Shown here: positions 23,201-34,966 of the stretch, piece by piece
Numbering within the stretch: position 1 is the stretch's first letter
Layout: each line of letters starts with the position of its first letter
Assembly (NCBI GenBank): GCA_032718565.1
Contig: JAVGVS010000010.1
Span: forward strand, 3,476,318 to 3,540,317
Direction of reading: 5' to 3'
From: Distichodus sexfasciatus
Taxonomy: Eukaryota > Chordata > Actinopteri > Characiformes > Distichodontidae
DNA length: 64,000 nt
Program-made: the position numbers and the translations under genes
Notes under the pieces: model-generated
The model's database searches: none
What the model was told of the DNA's origin: nothing
What the model saw: only the letters and a program-made list of their open reading frames with translations

Positions 23201-23985
23201 AATTACCATATATTGTAATTTTGAATATTGGGTTATAATTTATAATGTATATTATAGGTTATAATTACCTTTTCCAGGAAATTAAACATAGATGTTTCAT
23301 AAATATCACCTGCAGTGCATGAATGTGAATGTGCAGCTAACATATTATGACTTTGAAACCATGTTTTTTCATAAGAAACGTCTACAAGCAGAACTGACAT
23401 TGGAATAGCAGAAAAGATAGTTGTGTTTCGATCTGAACTACTCTTGTTCTGCTTTGGTATGTGCATGGTGGACAGGTTTAAATCCAGGCCATATGATAGA
23501 CTGAAAATTATACCATTATAACTGGTCAAAATGTGCTACCATAGTGAGAATAGTCGTTCTACTTTTATGGACCCTCACTCAAGCCATTTCCAGATGCTTT
23601 ATTCATGTCCAGCAGGGCCTCTAAAGAATGTAATTTTTATGATATTAATTAAATGTGTACATTCAGCAGCTTTTACAGTTCTACATTACGAGATCAGGGT
23701 GTTCTATTTAAAACAATAACTTCACCATCATTGGGACTGTAATGTAAAGTTAGCGGTTTAATTTTTATATTGTTTAATATTATCTCTCAACATAAGCATT
23801 GGACAATTAAATAATAGTCTGGGAACCGATTTTGGAGTGATATTTCAGTTCTTCTTCTCTTATGTTTGTTTGTTGCAAATAAATAATTTGTCCCAAACTC
23901 TCATAGAAACACTTGCCCTCATGCCTCCAACCCACCCAAACACACACACGCACACACATATACATACACAAACATAAGTATCCAC
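23201..23985. other. Unique AT-rich non-coding DNA
   Basis: No gene or repeat recognised apart from a CA-rich patch at about 23939-23970. Confidence 0.4.
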
Positions 23986-24226
23986 AAAGTCGCCTCACAG
24001 TGAAAGGATCTGGGTTTGAATCCTGGGTCGGCCATAGGACCTTTCTGTGTGGAGTTTGCATGCTTTCCCTGTGCTCTCCCACAGTCCAAAAGCATGCAGT
24101 ATAGTCCCTTTAGGTGTGAATGTGAGTGTGTTGCTGCGTGCCTGGGTTGGTCCCCGCCTTGATAGGCTCCGGTCACCGCGACCCTAATAGGGATTAAGCA
24201 GTTCAGATTATGAATGAATGAATGAA
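23986..24226 (+). mobile_element. SINE-A, sense, internally shortened
   Basis: Sense copy. It has CGCCTCACAGTGAAAGGATC and a B-box-like GGGTTTGAATCC, then CTTTCTGTGTGGAGTTTGC, TCCAAAAGCATGCAGTATAG, GGTTGGTCCCCGCCTTG, ATAGGCTCCGGTCACCGCG, ATTAAGCAGTTCAGATTATG and a (GAAT)3 tail. The middle is shorter than in the copy at 25821-26156. Confidence 0.9.
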
Positions 24227-24281
24227 CATATAAAATGGCTCATCATTAGTAATCTTAATGGTATAAACTAATTCATCTATC

Positions 24282-24356
24282 TATCCATCCATCCATCCAT
24301 CACCATTTGCTTGTCCGTGGTTCGGGTCTATCTACCTATCTATCCATCTATCTATT
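24282..24356. repeat. (ATCC)n/(ATCT)n tetranucleotide repeat with SINE-like remnant
   Basis: Two tetranucleotide blocks (CATCCATC type, then CTATCTAC/CTATCTAT type) flank CACCATTTGCTTGTCCGTGG. That core resembles the CCATCCATCC-TTCCGCTTATCCGGGGTCGGG repeat common in fish genomes, so this may be a decayed copy rather than a plain microsatellite. Confidence 0.7.
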
Positions 24357-25644
24357 TTTTATTTATCAACTCTGCTTGGTCAATACATCTGTGGTACATT
24401 TCAAGCCTCTTTGTATAATATTTTTTGTTAAAAGATACAAACATTACTGCAATGATGATTACCCCCTTAACCCCACCACACACACATTACACGATGTGTT
24501 GGTTCAGTTCAGTTCTCATATTACTCATTAGCAGTAATATCTGAGCTTATAAAAGCCTTTTTTCCAAATTGAGACTCTTAAAATGCATGCTTGATGTGTG
24601 AAATGGCTCTTCCCTTTTAGAACGGTGCCAGAAATGCATTTTACCAGATAATACTGCTGAAATATTTGCCATGGCATGTTGAGCCTTTTGAATGGATGCA
24701 TTTACCACTCAAAATGAAAAAGAGATCATTTATACTATAATTTGGCAGTTTCTTTTGGTTTTTTTTTTTTAAATCTCTCACCTTTAGTTCCTTACAAAGC
24801 TGCAACAATCTGACCATGGTAACTTGCTCTTTCTCTCGCTTTCTTTCTCCCTCTCCATGTGTGTGCGTGTGCGTGCCTGCAAGCAGAGAGAAACACAATG
24901 TGTGACTTTGCATTTAGGTGTGACTGACAGTAAACCCAATACACACTCCTGCAGAATTTCAAAAGTGAAGTATGATTCCAGGAGACCTTCCCGTGCCCTT
25001 GGGTAGACAGCACTAAAAACAGCAGAAAGCAGACAATGAAAAATCCACCGCTTTCTACGGAGCAGCTTATTGATCCGAAACTTTATGAAACTGGAGTTTT
25101 GAATGATCTGAAAATAACTTGTACTTTGGCAGAGTCTTCAGTGTTTTGTGTAACTGTGTAAGGTCATATATGGCACATTTTTTACAAAAAGTTTTTGGAC
25201 GTTTGATGCATGCTTTCGGGCTATGTTTATTTCTACTTAGTTTTTTTAAAACCTAGAAGCAACTGTATAACCAAAATCTTTTTTTTAAACGCTGAAACAC
25301 CTTTTAAAATGTCCCTGTCCCCGTAGATGGGGTTAGTGAGAATTCTGAGTGCCCCTTTCCCTCTCACACCACTGTGCTTAGAGACTGCACAGATTGGAGG
25401 GTAAGTAGGGTACACCTGTCCTACAACCCTGAGCAACACACACACACTCATGTTATCACAAACAGCCATCTGCTGGTCATCCATTTAGCCTTCTAGCAGA
25501 CATAGAAATGATTTAATTTTCACTAATATTTTTTGAATATATAAATGAGCAGTACTGATTGTATCTTTATTATGGACAGTATATAGATTATTAAATATGT
25601 ATTAGGAATCATTGATAAGGTCTTATTTCATTTTTCATTTAAAC
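24357..25644. other. Unique non-coding DNA
   Basis: No gene recognised. A pyrimidine-rich plus GT-rich patch lies at about 24827-24875 and (CA)n at 25438-25446. Confidence 0.4.
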
Positions 25645-25705
25645 TGGTGTTGGCACGCCAGCCCCAGTTGGGATTAAGCAGTTTGGATAATGAATGAATG
25701 AATGA
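25645..25705 (+). repeat. SINE-A 3' tail fragment
   Basis: It retains CCCCAGTTGGGATTAAGCAG, TTTGGATAATGAATG and the (GAAT)n tail. It lies 102 bp upstream of an antisense full-length copy, so the two are tail-to-tail. Confidence 0.85.
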
Positions 25706-25807
25706 TGCTGATATTTAATGCACAAAATTACATTCCAGTATTGTAATTGTGGTTTTTCTCCACTTGACTGCTGTTGCAATCTGTTTGCACCGATTATGAA
25801 TACCTCA

Positions 25808-26169
25808 TGTAACTAAAATTCATTCATTCATTCAATCCCAACCAGGGTCGGGTGGTGACTGGAGCCTATCCCGGGAACAACGGGTGCAAAGTGGGGACCA
25901 ACCCAGGGCAGGTGCCAACCCACAACAAGGCACACACAATTACACCCTCAGTCACACATTACGGGTTGCCAATTAACCTATATTGCATACTTTTGGACTG
26001 TGGGAGGAAACTGGAGCCCCCAGCGGAAACCCAAGTGAACACGGGTAGAGCGTGCAAACTCCACATAGAAAGGGCCTACAGCCGACTCGGGGATTGAGCT
26101 CAGGACCTTCTCACTGTGAGGTGGCAGCACTAGCCACTATGCCCCCGTGCCGCCCTTGTAACTAAAATT
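25808..26169 (-). mobile_element. Full-length SINE-A with perfect 13-bp target-site duplication
   Basis: The SINE body is 25821-26156, antisense. It has the (CATT)n tail complement, GGAGCCTATCCCGGGAAC, GGGTGCAAAGTGGGGACC, TTTTGGACTGTGGGAGGAAA, ACACGGGTAGAGCGTGCAAA, GGATTGAGCTCAGGACC and the head GTGGCAGCACTAGCCACTAT...CCGTGCCGCC. TGTAACTAAAATT flanks it on both sides (25808-25820 and 26157-26169) without mismatch. The intact duplication makes this one of the younger insertions here. Confidence 0.95.
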
Positions 26170-27109
26170 ACACATTTTCATTTTCTACTTCTAGTTTAGA
26201 GTTTATGTTTATTGTTTATTTATATATGTATATTCTATGTGCTTTCCTTGTATTCTCTGTAAAATCCATGGCATCTCCCCTCTCTGTAAGCTTGTATAAA
26301 GCTGACATGACAATAAAATCAGCTTTGAATTTGACTTTATTTTTGACTTGATTCTGTTTGATTAGGATTTCTTTAACTATGAAAACTGCACTGTCAACGA
26401 ATATTCCAGAGAAGGTTAAGCTGTATCCAGGAGCTGCTTCAAGCTAAAACTCTAACTTATTTTGAGGGACTATACATGCAAATATGCCAAAGTAACATAT
26501 TTTGAGGAAACTTATTTCAGATTTGGTGGTGTTAGTTGGAATTTCTTAATTATTGAATAATCAGCGTTTGAAACATTATTACATTCCATTTCTTAATTAG
26601 CAAAAGTAACTTGTTGGGAGCATGTGCTCTGTTCAACAATCTCAAAAAAGAAGTATAAAATTGTCTTCTTTGCATAAAATTGCATGCTCGACTAAAAGGT
26701 AGCTTTCTCTGAACCAACAGATCACATTTGTACCTTCTTGCTCCAAACCATCACAATTAAACATTAAAGATAGATTTTGTACTTAAAGGTACAATATTGT
26801 TGCTTTTAACTAACAAGGGACAATTGTAAAATAAATGTGGCACTGAGAGACACTTAGCTGTAGCTTATGATGCTGTTACTATGAAGCTTCTGGAAAGAAA
26901 ATAACTATTAAGAGAAGTCCAAAGAGCCACTGGGTTCTCATTAGGGAGACAATGAGGACTTCAGAATGCTGATTCTTCCTGGATAAATGAGGGACCCATA
27001 AGGACATAAGGTAATTATGGAAGTGTTGCTCAAATAGCCTTGGCATGATTAGATGGGTAGCTATAGGAGGGTGACCTATACTCACACAATATAGTTCAGT
27101 ACAAGCTCA
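26170..27109. other. Unique AT-rich non-coding DNA
   Basis: The start (26240-26340, with AAGCTTGTATAAAGCTGACA, AATAAAATCAGC and TTTGAATTTGACTT) has the flavour of a LINE 3' tail, but it is too short to assign. The rest is unique. Confidence 0.4.
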
Positions 27110-27320
27110 TTTTCATCAGTGCCTGCAAACGGCTTGAAACAGCTTCCAGGTCCCTAGCCACTTAGTAAAACATGGAGCTTGTTTGCTTTCTATATGATGG
27201 AACTGTCCATTGCACTTTGCAGTTTATACAGCCCACTAATTAAGCAAATGGGCTAAAGTTTAATGATGATCTCATTATGCATCCTGGGAATTCCAAAGGG
27301 GGTTAGAGGCCTCTCTATGT
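27110..27320. promoter_or_regulatory. Candidate conserved non-coding element
   Basis: Unique sequence with CCCACTAATTAAGCAAATGG and GTTTAATGATGATCTCATTATGC. It carries a TAATTA core, an octamer-like GCAAAT and ATTATGCA words, as in POU/homeodomain enhancers. No ORF with a domain. Inference only. Confidence 0.28.
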
Positions 27321-27748
27321 TCTGCATGATTTTCTTCTTGGCAAATATCGCATTACAAGAATTCTGTATAACAGGTGCCGTCATGTCAAGAAGCAGTTAT
27401 TTTCATTTATTAGAAAACACGCAAAAGTTTGGGCATTTCATTTATTGTGATGAACTAATGACAAGTTTACAAAAATGTTTTATTTTACTTCATTGCACAA
27501 TATAACACAAAGCAACTCTTTTGATCTGAATTCCCTAAGGTTCCGTTCTCAAAGTCCAGAGTACTTGTTTTATAGTCTGGTGCCTCCTGTGCCTGTGATG
27601 CTATTACTATAAGAGTTTTTGTTCCAAGACTTGACAATGGCTGAATACTCAACTGTCAGAGTCTCAGATGCTCCTGTATTTCATAAATGAATTCAGAATA
27701 TGTCATGGACTATGATATCTTATTCTAACCATAGAGCCAAGGAATAAC

Positions 27749-27751
<3 letters not shown>
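27321..27751. other. Unique non-coding DNA
   Basis: Nothing recognised. Confidence 0.4.

Positions 27752-27789
<38 letters not shown>
27752..27789. repeat. (GA)19 microsatellite
   Basis: Uninterrupted GA dinucleotides over 38 bp. Confidence 0.98.
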
Positions 27790-27793
<4 letters not shown>

Positions 27794-28209
27794 GAACAGT
27801 AACGTGATTTATGGCTATATCCATGTATCTAAAACATTCTAGATTTGGCCACCCTGAATTATCCATGGAAAGACTAAAATCTGATTTCACAATTTCACAT
27901 AAAATTGTGTTATACTTTTTATTCCAGGCATAAATAGCTAATGGAAGATGTTTAAAAAACAGCCTGATTCTTGGACAATTTTTCCAGCCAAACTTGGCAG
28001 TGTCGTAGTACGTGGGAGAGCTTTGTATGGGTTCTAATAATTCCTGATAAACAGTTTATTCCAATGAGGGAGTCTGGGGGAAATGCAAAACTAGATTTAA
28101 TATCATGATTTAATATTTTTACCCTCAAGGTATAGGCCTATGAGTGCAGAAAGCAGAACAGCAATAAAGCTTAAAAATGAAAATGCAATCAAATCTCATT
28201 GTCAGCATT
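27790..28209. other. Unique AT-rich non-coding DNA
   Basis: Nothing recognised. Confidence 0.4.
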
Positions 28210-28410
28210 AATAAATCAAAATGTCCTCTCCATTTTGCCTTGTGTACTAGTGAGCACAACTATGTGGGTTTTACAGATTCCCCAGGAGCCTTGAATGGTG
28301 CAGCTATGCATCACATTGTTAATGAGTTTTCATTGAGCAGAGATGTTTCTATTCAGAGCAGTAGTCAAGCTTGGGGCTTGTTAAATTATCTGCAGAATTA
28401 AATTAGGAGA
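28210..28410. promoter_or_regulatory. Candidate conserved non-coding block
   Basis: A balanced-composition unique stretch with CATTGTTAATGAGTTTTCATTG and AATTAAATTAG homeodomain-type words. It has no simple repeats. A 74-codon open frame covers it but shows no domain. Regulatory reading is inferred. Confidence 0.2.
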
Positions 28411-30356
28411 ATTGAGAGGAATTTGAGAAATGTGAGAAAAGGAGTATTGAGGTGAAATTGTTTAGGATCCCTGATCTAGACTAACATGTTGGGGTTGCTG
28501 AAGAAAGAACAGCAGCAATTGTAAAGATTTCTTAAAAAACAGAATCACATGTTGGTACAAGGTTCAGAGACCTTATACACTTGTATTATTAAACGAAGAG
28601 AAATAAATGCACATGTATGGAGAAAAATGAATGCAAGTGTTTAAGAGTGTTTACTCTTGAAATTTCAAAGATTACCAGTTTCTTCTTCTTTCCAAACCCC
28701 CACGTTACAAACAAGAATTGTGACATGGTATTCAGTTTTGTTTGTGGATTGCAATTGTGGAAGATGTGTGTATGTATGTGTTGGTGTGTGTGTGCGTGTG
28801 TGCAAGTTTGCTTGTGCATGATTCTCTAGAGACCGCTTTAAAGTTTAAAAGGGAGAGTCTGACATTCCCACACTTGTTTCCAGTTTATAGCCTGTCAAAA
28901 TGCAAATGTATTTTGGTTTGTCAATAAAACAAAGATGTCTTTCTCCATCATAACTCTCCTAGATGGAAATGCTGCTCATTTGACATGACATGAAGACCCA
29001 ATTGTCACCTAAACTTTTCAGCATTTACCCCCCAAAGGAATGTCTGGCTTAGATTAGAAGAACACTAATATGGTGTGTGAGACACGTGATTTTAGGGGAA
29101 CTGTATGGAAGTGCTTATTAAATCTTAAAGGTTAATAATTGGGTAAAAAAAGATCATACATGAATATGTCCCGAACAGTGATGAGAAAGGAATTGAAATA
29201 AAAGTAGAAAATCATGTATATGTTTTCTAAAAATGGGTATTCAGGCTTTTCAGTGAATATCTCCAAATCAATCAATAACACATTACAGGTCCACTAACCC
29301 ACCCCGAGATGTCTCGCTAGATTAGATTGATATTAAAACAGCTTCAGGTCTTCTTTAGGATCATGATCAAAATGAGCAGCAAAAACCCCAGAATGAGAAA
29401 CAAGATTACTAACACCCACAAAAAAAATCATGTCAAAGCCTTTCCACAACCTAGATATATTTTATTTGTGTTTATGAGTATTGCACCCTCTTCAGAGTTA
29501 AAGTTTATAGGATTATCTTGTTGGATTGCTATGATTTTTTTCATATCTGTCACATCTCTTTGGGCATTACCTAGGGTTGGGGTGGGGAGACAAAAATGGA
29601 ACATTAGTGTTTATATGCAGGATTTTCTTTTGGATGGTTGGTTTGTTTTTATTTTGTGCCATTATAAAGGAAATTAACGAAATAAAAGAAAATCAAATCT
29701 CAAATCCATTTGAGAAAAAAGAAATTTGTGAGAGTGACATTATAGCCTATGTGCAAAGCAGGTCTGGTTATGCCATTTTTGGTATTGTGGTCTAAATAAA
29801 TGACATTGTAGGATTATAAAAGCATGTTTGAGGACTCCCCAGCAGAGGATTCTTCAGTCTTACACTGCTATCTCCTGCTGTGTTATGCTGCTGAACAACT
29901 TGCCTTTTCTTTGCTGCTACCATTCCAAGGTTAATGTAAACACAATGTTCAGAGCAGGAACTGTGTGTGATAATATCCTGGGGCCAGTGTCATATGTCAC
30001 AGCCAAGCTACATTAAGGGCCTCATCAACATGATTGAACACCGTTTCAGCGCTCATTTTTACTTGGCCCCAGTGTCATGTCCTCTCACAAGGATCTGGCT
30101 TTAGCTCTTTAAGTACAGATGTGTCTATGCATGAGGCAATGTGGTACTGAGGTCAATACCACATTTTGTTGGATGTTAAGAGGACATGAATGCATCTGCT
30201 GCCGCGTTCATTGGCATCTAAACATTTAGTGCATATGACTAGTTTTTAGGGAAGTTTCATTTAAACAGTTTTAACTGTTTTAACATAGTAGTAAAACAAT
30301 TGTAGTTTTTCTAACAATGTAGTATTTTAGCAATATAAAAATATATACTGGAAAAG
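28411..30356. other. Unique non-coding DNA
   Basis: A TG-rich patch lies at 28764-28802. The word GGCCCCAGTGTCAT or close variants occurs at about 29982 and 30065. The block at 29830-30110 has balanced composition. No gene or repeat family is recognised. Confidence 0.4.
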
Positions 30357-30755
30357 CAACAACTTTTATCTACAAATTTTCTGCAAATTTCTACAATTTT
30401 GACCAATTACTAATTACCAAATACCAGTGAACTCTTCCACAATTTTTGACGCTACCTTGTTACATTTTGAAGACGCAGGGAACATGATTGATAACGCCTC
30501 ACATTTACCTTCAGAAATAACTAAATGATTAATGGTTAATGAAAAAATAATAATGGCTTTGTTCCCTTCATTTTAATTAATTGTTAAAGAATCATTATAA
30601 AGAGGGACAAAATCTTTTTTTTTTTTACTTGCTCTCACAACTATATTGCAACAAAACGCCTAAAAACACCCAATTTTTCATCACAATTTTTGGCAAATCA
30701 GGCATTTTTGGCTGCAGTAATCTCAAAAAGGGCCCACGAAATCCTGGAGGGACTG
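30357..30755 (-). mobile_element. CAGTCCCTCC-type DNA transposon, one end lost
   Basis: The right end CACGAAATCCTGGAGGGACTG (30735-30755) is the complement of the left terminus at 45627. Inward it matches that copy: TGCAGTAATCTCAAAAAG, GGCAAATCAGGCA, CAACTATATTGCAACAAAA, TTCATTTTAATTAATTGTTAAAG, TTAATGGTTAATGA. The other terminus is missing around 30357. It is non-autonomous, without an ORF. Confidence 0.8.
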
Positions 30756-31488
30756 TATTACATAGTGGACCCAGTATACAGAATATGTTAAACACGGTAT
30801 TTATTTTTCAAAAATTGGTGTCATAAAACAGGTTCAGTTCAAAACTAGTAGAAACTAATTCAAATTGGAGTACAAAAGCAGAATTACCTAGAAATGTGAA
30901 ATAATATTCAGTACCCAAGAAGTCAGAGCAGAACAGAAAAGCTTGATATGACGTCCAGGACATAGTGATGCTTCGCAAAGAACGGGCTAGAAAAAACACA
31001 GGAAATCAAGGGTGTGGCAAATTGAAGCTTTGAACTTGATCTCATAATCAAGTTGTGAAGACCTGGAGTGAGAGTCCAGATTGGGCAGACCATCCACAGA
31101 GAAGTCCTGGGTAGATTCAGACTCAGTCCGTACAAGAGTGTTTAAAAGAAGTAATTTGCTACATATAAATAAATATGTTTATGTATATATAATTATTCAT
31201 TTTGTTATTATTTTTATTATGCTGTTCTTCGTATTTCACAGCATTCCAGCTGCCATTACTTCTATGCCCACTCAAGAAGTCTCGTGAAAGGGCATAAGAA
31301 CGATTTCTTTCCTATTTCATTGCCTTCATAAATAACTGATCAGTTCTATCACCTGCTGTACCATGAGCTAATCATTTTGGATATCATACTTTTACTGGTT
31401 GTCTAACATAACATGTACGTTGATTGTATGTTGTATATGTTGTACTGTATATTGTGGTATAAAATATGCAAATTTTAAAGTCAATTTT
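30756..31488. other. Unique AT-rich non-coding DNA
   Basis: Nothing recognised. Confidence 0.4.
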
Positions 31489-31520
31489 GGTGCTAACTAC
31501 TGCACCGCCATGCTGCCCTC
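31489..31520 (-). repeat. SINE-A head remnant
   Basis: GGTGCTAACTACTGCACCGCC and ATGCTGCCCTC match the complement of the SINE-A tRNA-like head (compare 26131-26155). Nothing else of the element is left, so the call is tentative. Confidence 0.5.
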
Positions 31521-32331
31521 AAAAGAAACATTCTGATTTGAAATATTATTAAACATTCCAGGAACTTAGCTATCAAAGAGTACTGTTCATTTCAGTGCTT
31601 GTCTTTGTAAGATAAAAATATTGATATTAGGTATATGTCAGAGTTTTTCAGTACGTCACTTGACTTAGTGATAACTCCAGTAGCACCTATAATACGCATT
31701 ACTTTTGTTTACTAGAAACTTTATCAGAAGCTGGTGGAGATGCTTCAGTTTATGCTCTTCTCTTATAGTGAGGCTATTGCCTAACAGCACAGTATTATTT
31801 ACTTTAAAAGATTTGTTGGTGGATAAGTTCATACTGTATAAATTATGTCTGGTTGATTGTACATTGACTATTATATTGTTTAAAACGCATGACTAACAAA
31901 TCCCATATATATATATTATTATATATATTATTATTATTACATATATTATTGGTAGTAGCAGTAATAGTAGAAATATTAATATTATAAATACTGATTTGAA
32001 ATAATTTGAGAGCAAACCATTTTGAGTATTCCTTTTAATTTAAACCAAGCACAGATTTATTGATGCTCTCAGAAAAAAGGAGGAGAAAGTAAAAAATCGC
32101 TTACTCTCCTTATACTCTGTGTTGTTTAAGTGAAAAGTGTTCCAGGAGCTGCAGGTTACCCGTGAGATTGCATTATATCTGATGAACTGGCAGTGGCAGA
32201 GTCTCAGAAAACTCTGTGTTCTTCAGATGACTGCTTTTGAAATCCTCTCACTCACACACCATGAATCAGACCCAGCAGCATGCACAGGTCTTATGAAGAG
32301 GTGTTCTTCTGAAACTCACATCCCTTAAGTA
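31521..32331. other. Unique AT-rich non-coding DNA
   Basis: An AT-only low-complexity tract of ATATAT/ATTATT words lies at about 31905-31950. Nothing else recognised. Confidence 0.45.
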
Positions 32332-32334
32332 TGT

Positions 32335-32411
<77 letters not shown>

Positions 32412-32449
32412 GAGAGAGAGAGAGAAAGAGAGAAAGAGAGAGGGGGAAA
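32332..32449. repeat. Compound (TG)n-(GA)n microsatellite, 118 bp
   Basis: (TG)n runs from 32332 to about 32367 and passes directly into (GA)n with GGG and AAA interruptions to 32449. The first half is a Z-DNA-type alternating tract. The second is a polypurine tract able to form triplex DNA. Confidence 0.97.
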
Positions 32450-33894
32450 GGGGTGTGTGGGTCATAGTAACCCACATAAAGACCACTGATGAAAAAGGTA
32501 TCCGGCCAAGTTTAAAACAGTTAAATCAATTATTTTCCCATTATGTAACCCACTTTCCTATGGTGCCTCAAGACTGAATAATGAGAAGTAGTATCATCAT
32601 AATAACTGAAAATAGAAAATACTCACTGTCTTGGGGAGTAGAGCCAACATTTTAGCTTTACTAAAAGTGTATTTCGAAATAAGAATGGTTTCTTTAGCCA
32701 CATTCCTGAAAAGGCATTAGGTCGTGCAAGCTCAAGCTTATTCTCTCCACAACATGCTTTTATCAAAGCCAGAAAACAAAATGGCTTTATGCATGCAATG
32801 AACTTTTGTTAATGGTTAGATGAAGGACTGTGCAGCCGCCATCTCCTCCTAGACTTTTTCCTTTTAAGGTTCATTCATCCATAAAGAATATGAATTGTTC
32901 ATTGCTGGACTGGCGCCCATTTTTCAGTTAAGTACAGATGAGACGTTCAGGCGTAAAAGACGTGCTGCTTCGGTTATGTAAGGATGTTCTGTTTAAGATG
33001 TATTGTTTAATACGCGCTTTAAAATGAATCAATCGCCTTTCCTTCCCAAGAATAGTTACATTAATAAAGGGTGATTCCATAGGTTTTCATTCATTACTGA
33101 CCACATTAGTGTTGTTGGGTCGAGTCAGCGTCCATTCTGAGTGCTTGGTCTTCACTCTCCATTTATCACATCATTTCACTTTTTGTGTTATAAAAATGGA
33201 ACATAAGAGGGATGTATTGTTACGTATTTGAGATGGAGAGAGTGGCACTCTGCTCCTGAGTATGTGCAAACATTTTCTCTTGTTTAAGAATAATTCACAG
33301 TTAAAATCCCATAATCCAGCTTCCTTAACCTTTCTTATAGCATGCCAATGTAAAGTTAAAAGACAGAACAATGGCTGGGGGTTCAACATTTGCAAGGTTG
33401 CTATTGATTGCTTACAGGTAATTAAGAGAAAGATTTCCTAAATTGTTTGAGAAATTACTGGACAGGCCTGTGGATCTTCTATTAACATTCGAGAGGTGTC
33501 CAATGTTTTTTCCTTAACAAATACTTTTCACTGAAAACTTACATAAAGCATTGATCAGGCTCTTTTTTTGCATTGCATTTGCTGTCTACTGGGACAGCCT
33601 ACCTGGAGCAACGTAAAGGTCAAGAGCCTTGGGCCTCATTCATCAGTAATTTCTTAAGCTTTTTCTTCTTGTTTGTTTTAGGGAATTAAGACATTTAAAT
33701 ACTTTCTATGATAGTATTCAATTTAAGAATGGAAGAAAACCACAAGTTTATGTTTTGTGCAACATGCATGCAATAGAAGAAGAGTACTTTTCACAGTTTG
33801 TAGATTCTGTTCTCACCTGTGAATGAATCTCAAAAGAGAAAACAGTAAATTTTATAATGTTTGTGAAGGAGACTTATGATGTTTTTTTTGAAAC
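32450..33894. other. Unique non-coding DNA
   Basis: No gene or dispersed repeat recognised in 1.4 kb. Confidence 0.4.
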
Positions 33895-34010
33895 TGATAC
33901 TGTGCCTTGTAATTAGCCCTGCTGGACTAATTGCCAGGGGCTGCTTTTCCCCAATGGATTATTAGATTGCTTCTTTGGCCCCCTTTTGTGTGTCTCCATT
34001 ATCCAAGGGC
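33895..34010. promoter_or_regulatory. Candidate conserved non-coding element
   Basis: Short unique block with TTGTAATTAGCCCTGC, GGACTAATTGCCAGGGGC and CAATGGATTATTAGATTG. That is three homeodomain-type cores (TAATTA, TAATTG, GGATTA) and a CCAAT-type word within about 80 bp. Nothing indicates coding. Inferred. Confidence 0.3.
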
Positions 34011-34798
34011 CTGTTTATACATTGCATAAAGGTATTTATAAATGCAAATTTTTATAATGCTAATGTTTTTTACCTGAGCGATGCAAGATTTGGCTTAATA
34101 AGAAATTCTGCTCCTCACACTAGAACACAAAATGATTCTATGTTTACCAATTTGTCTGTGCTGGGCGTTTTTGTCAGTGAATAGCAGACATGCCCAGCAT
34201 GGGTCAATGCTACAGTAGCCTTCTTTATGGTTACTATAGTCACTTGTAAGTAAGGACTTAGGAATATTTTAGGCATGCACACAATAGAACTAACATAAAT
34301 ATGAAGTTTTAAGAAAAATCCTGTGTTTTACTTGTTTACTCATATCCACAGAATCCAGCGTTTTTAAAAATCTTCATTTTGGATTGTGTTTTAAAAAATA
34401 TGTATTTGAGGTGTGTAAACAAAAGGCCAAACATATATTTTAAGTGTTTATAAAAAATATTCAAGATACACGAACAGGCCCCAAGTCTTCCCTTTATTTA
34501 CCTGTTCTTCGTCTGTTATTATTCTTGTGTGTCAGTCTTAGTGTTTGCCTCCTGAAATGTCACATATATGTTTTCCCCAGTTGTAAGTGAATTTGGCTCT
34601 GTTCTAAGTATGTAACTAATTAATGCTACAGGTGTTGAACACTTGTAACTCCTGCCCTCTCCTGCTACACACCAATGATACAAATGTATATAGTATGTGG
34701 CAAAAACGCCTCGGATAAGAAACACTTCATTATTTTCCTTTGCAAGAAGAGGCATTTTCTGCTACTGGGTGTTTTAAATGATGTTGAATATCAACTAG
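34011..34798. other. Unique AT-rich non-coding DNA
   Basis: Nothing recognised. Confidence 0.4.
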
Positions 34799-34966
34799 CT
34801 GTGGTGGTCTAGTGGTTATGACACTAGAGCATTGTGGGTTCAAATTCTCTGGCATTACCATCACTGGGTCCCTGAGCAAGATACGTCAAGTTGTTTTGTG
34901 CAAGACTGTCCCTGAAAGGAACATGGAAATCGCTTGACAAGAGAGTGTCTGCTTAAATTCTTGTAA
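34799..34966 (+). mobile_element. V-SINE-like element
   Basis: The tRNA-like head reads GTGGTGGTCTAGTGGTTATG (A-box region) and GTGGGTTCAAATTC (B-box). The centre has ACTGGGTCCCTGAGCAAGAT. The 3' end AATCGCTTGACAAGAGAGTG and TCTGCTTAAATTC is the L2-type tail. Head, centre and tail are in the order of vertebrate V-SINEs. Several substitutions suggest an old copy. Confidence 0.85.
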
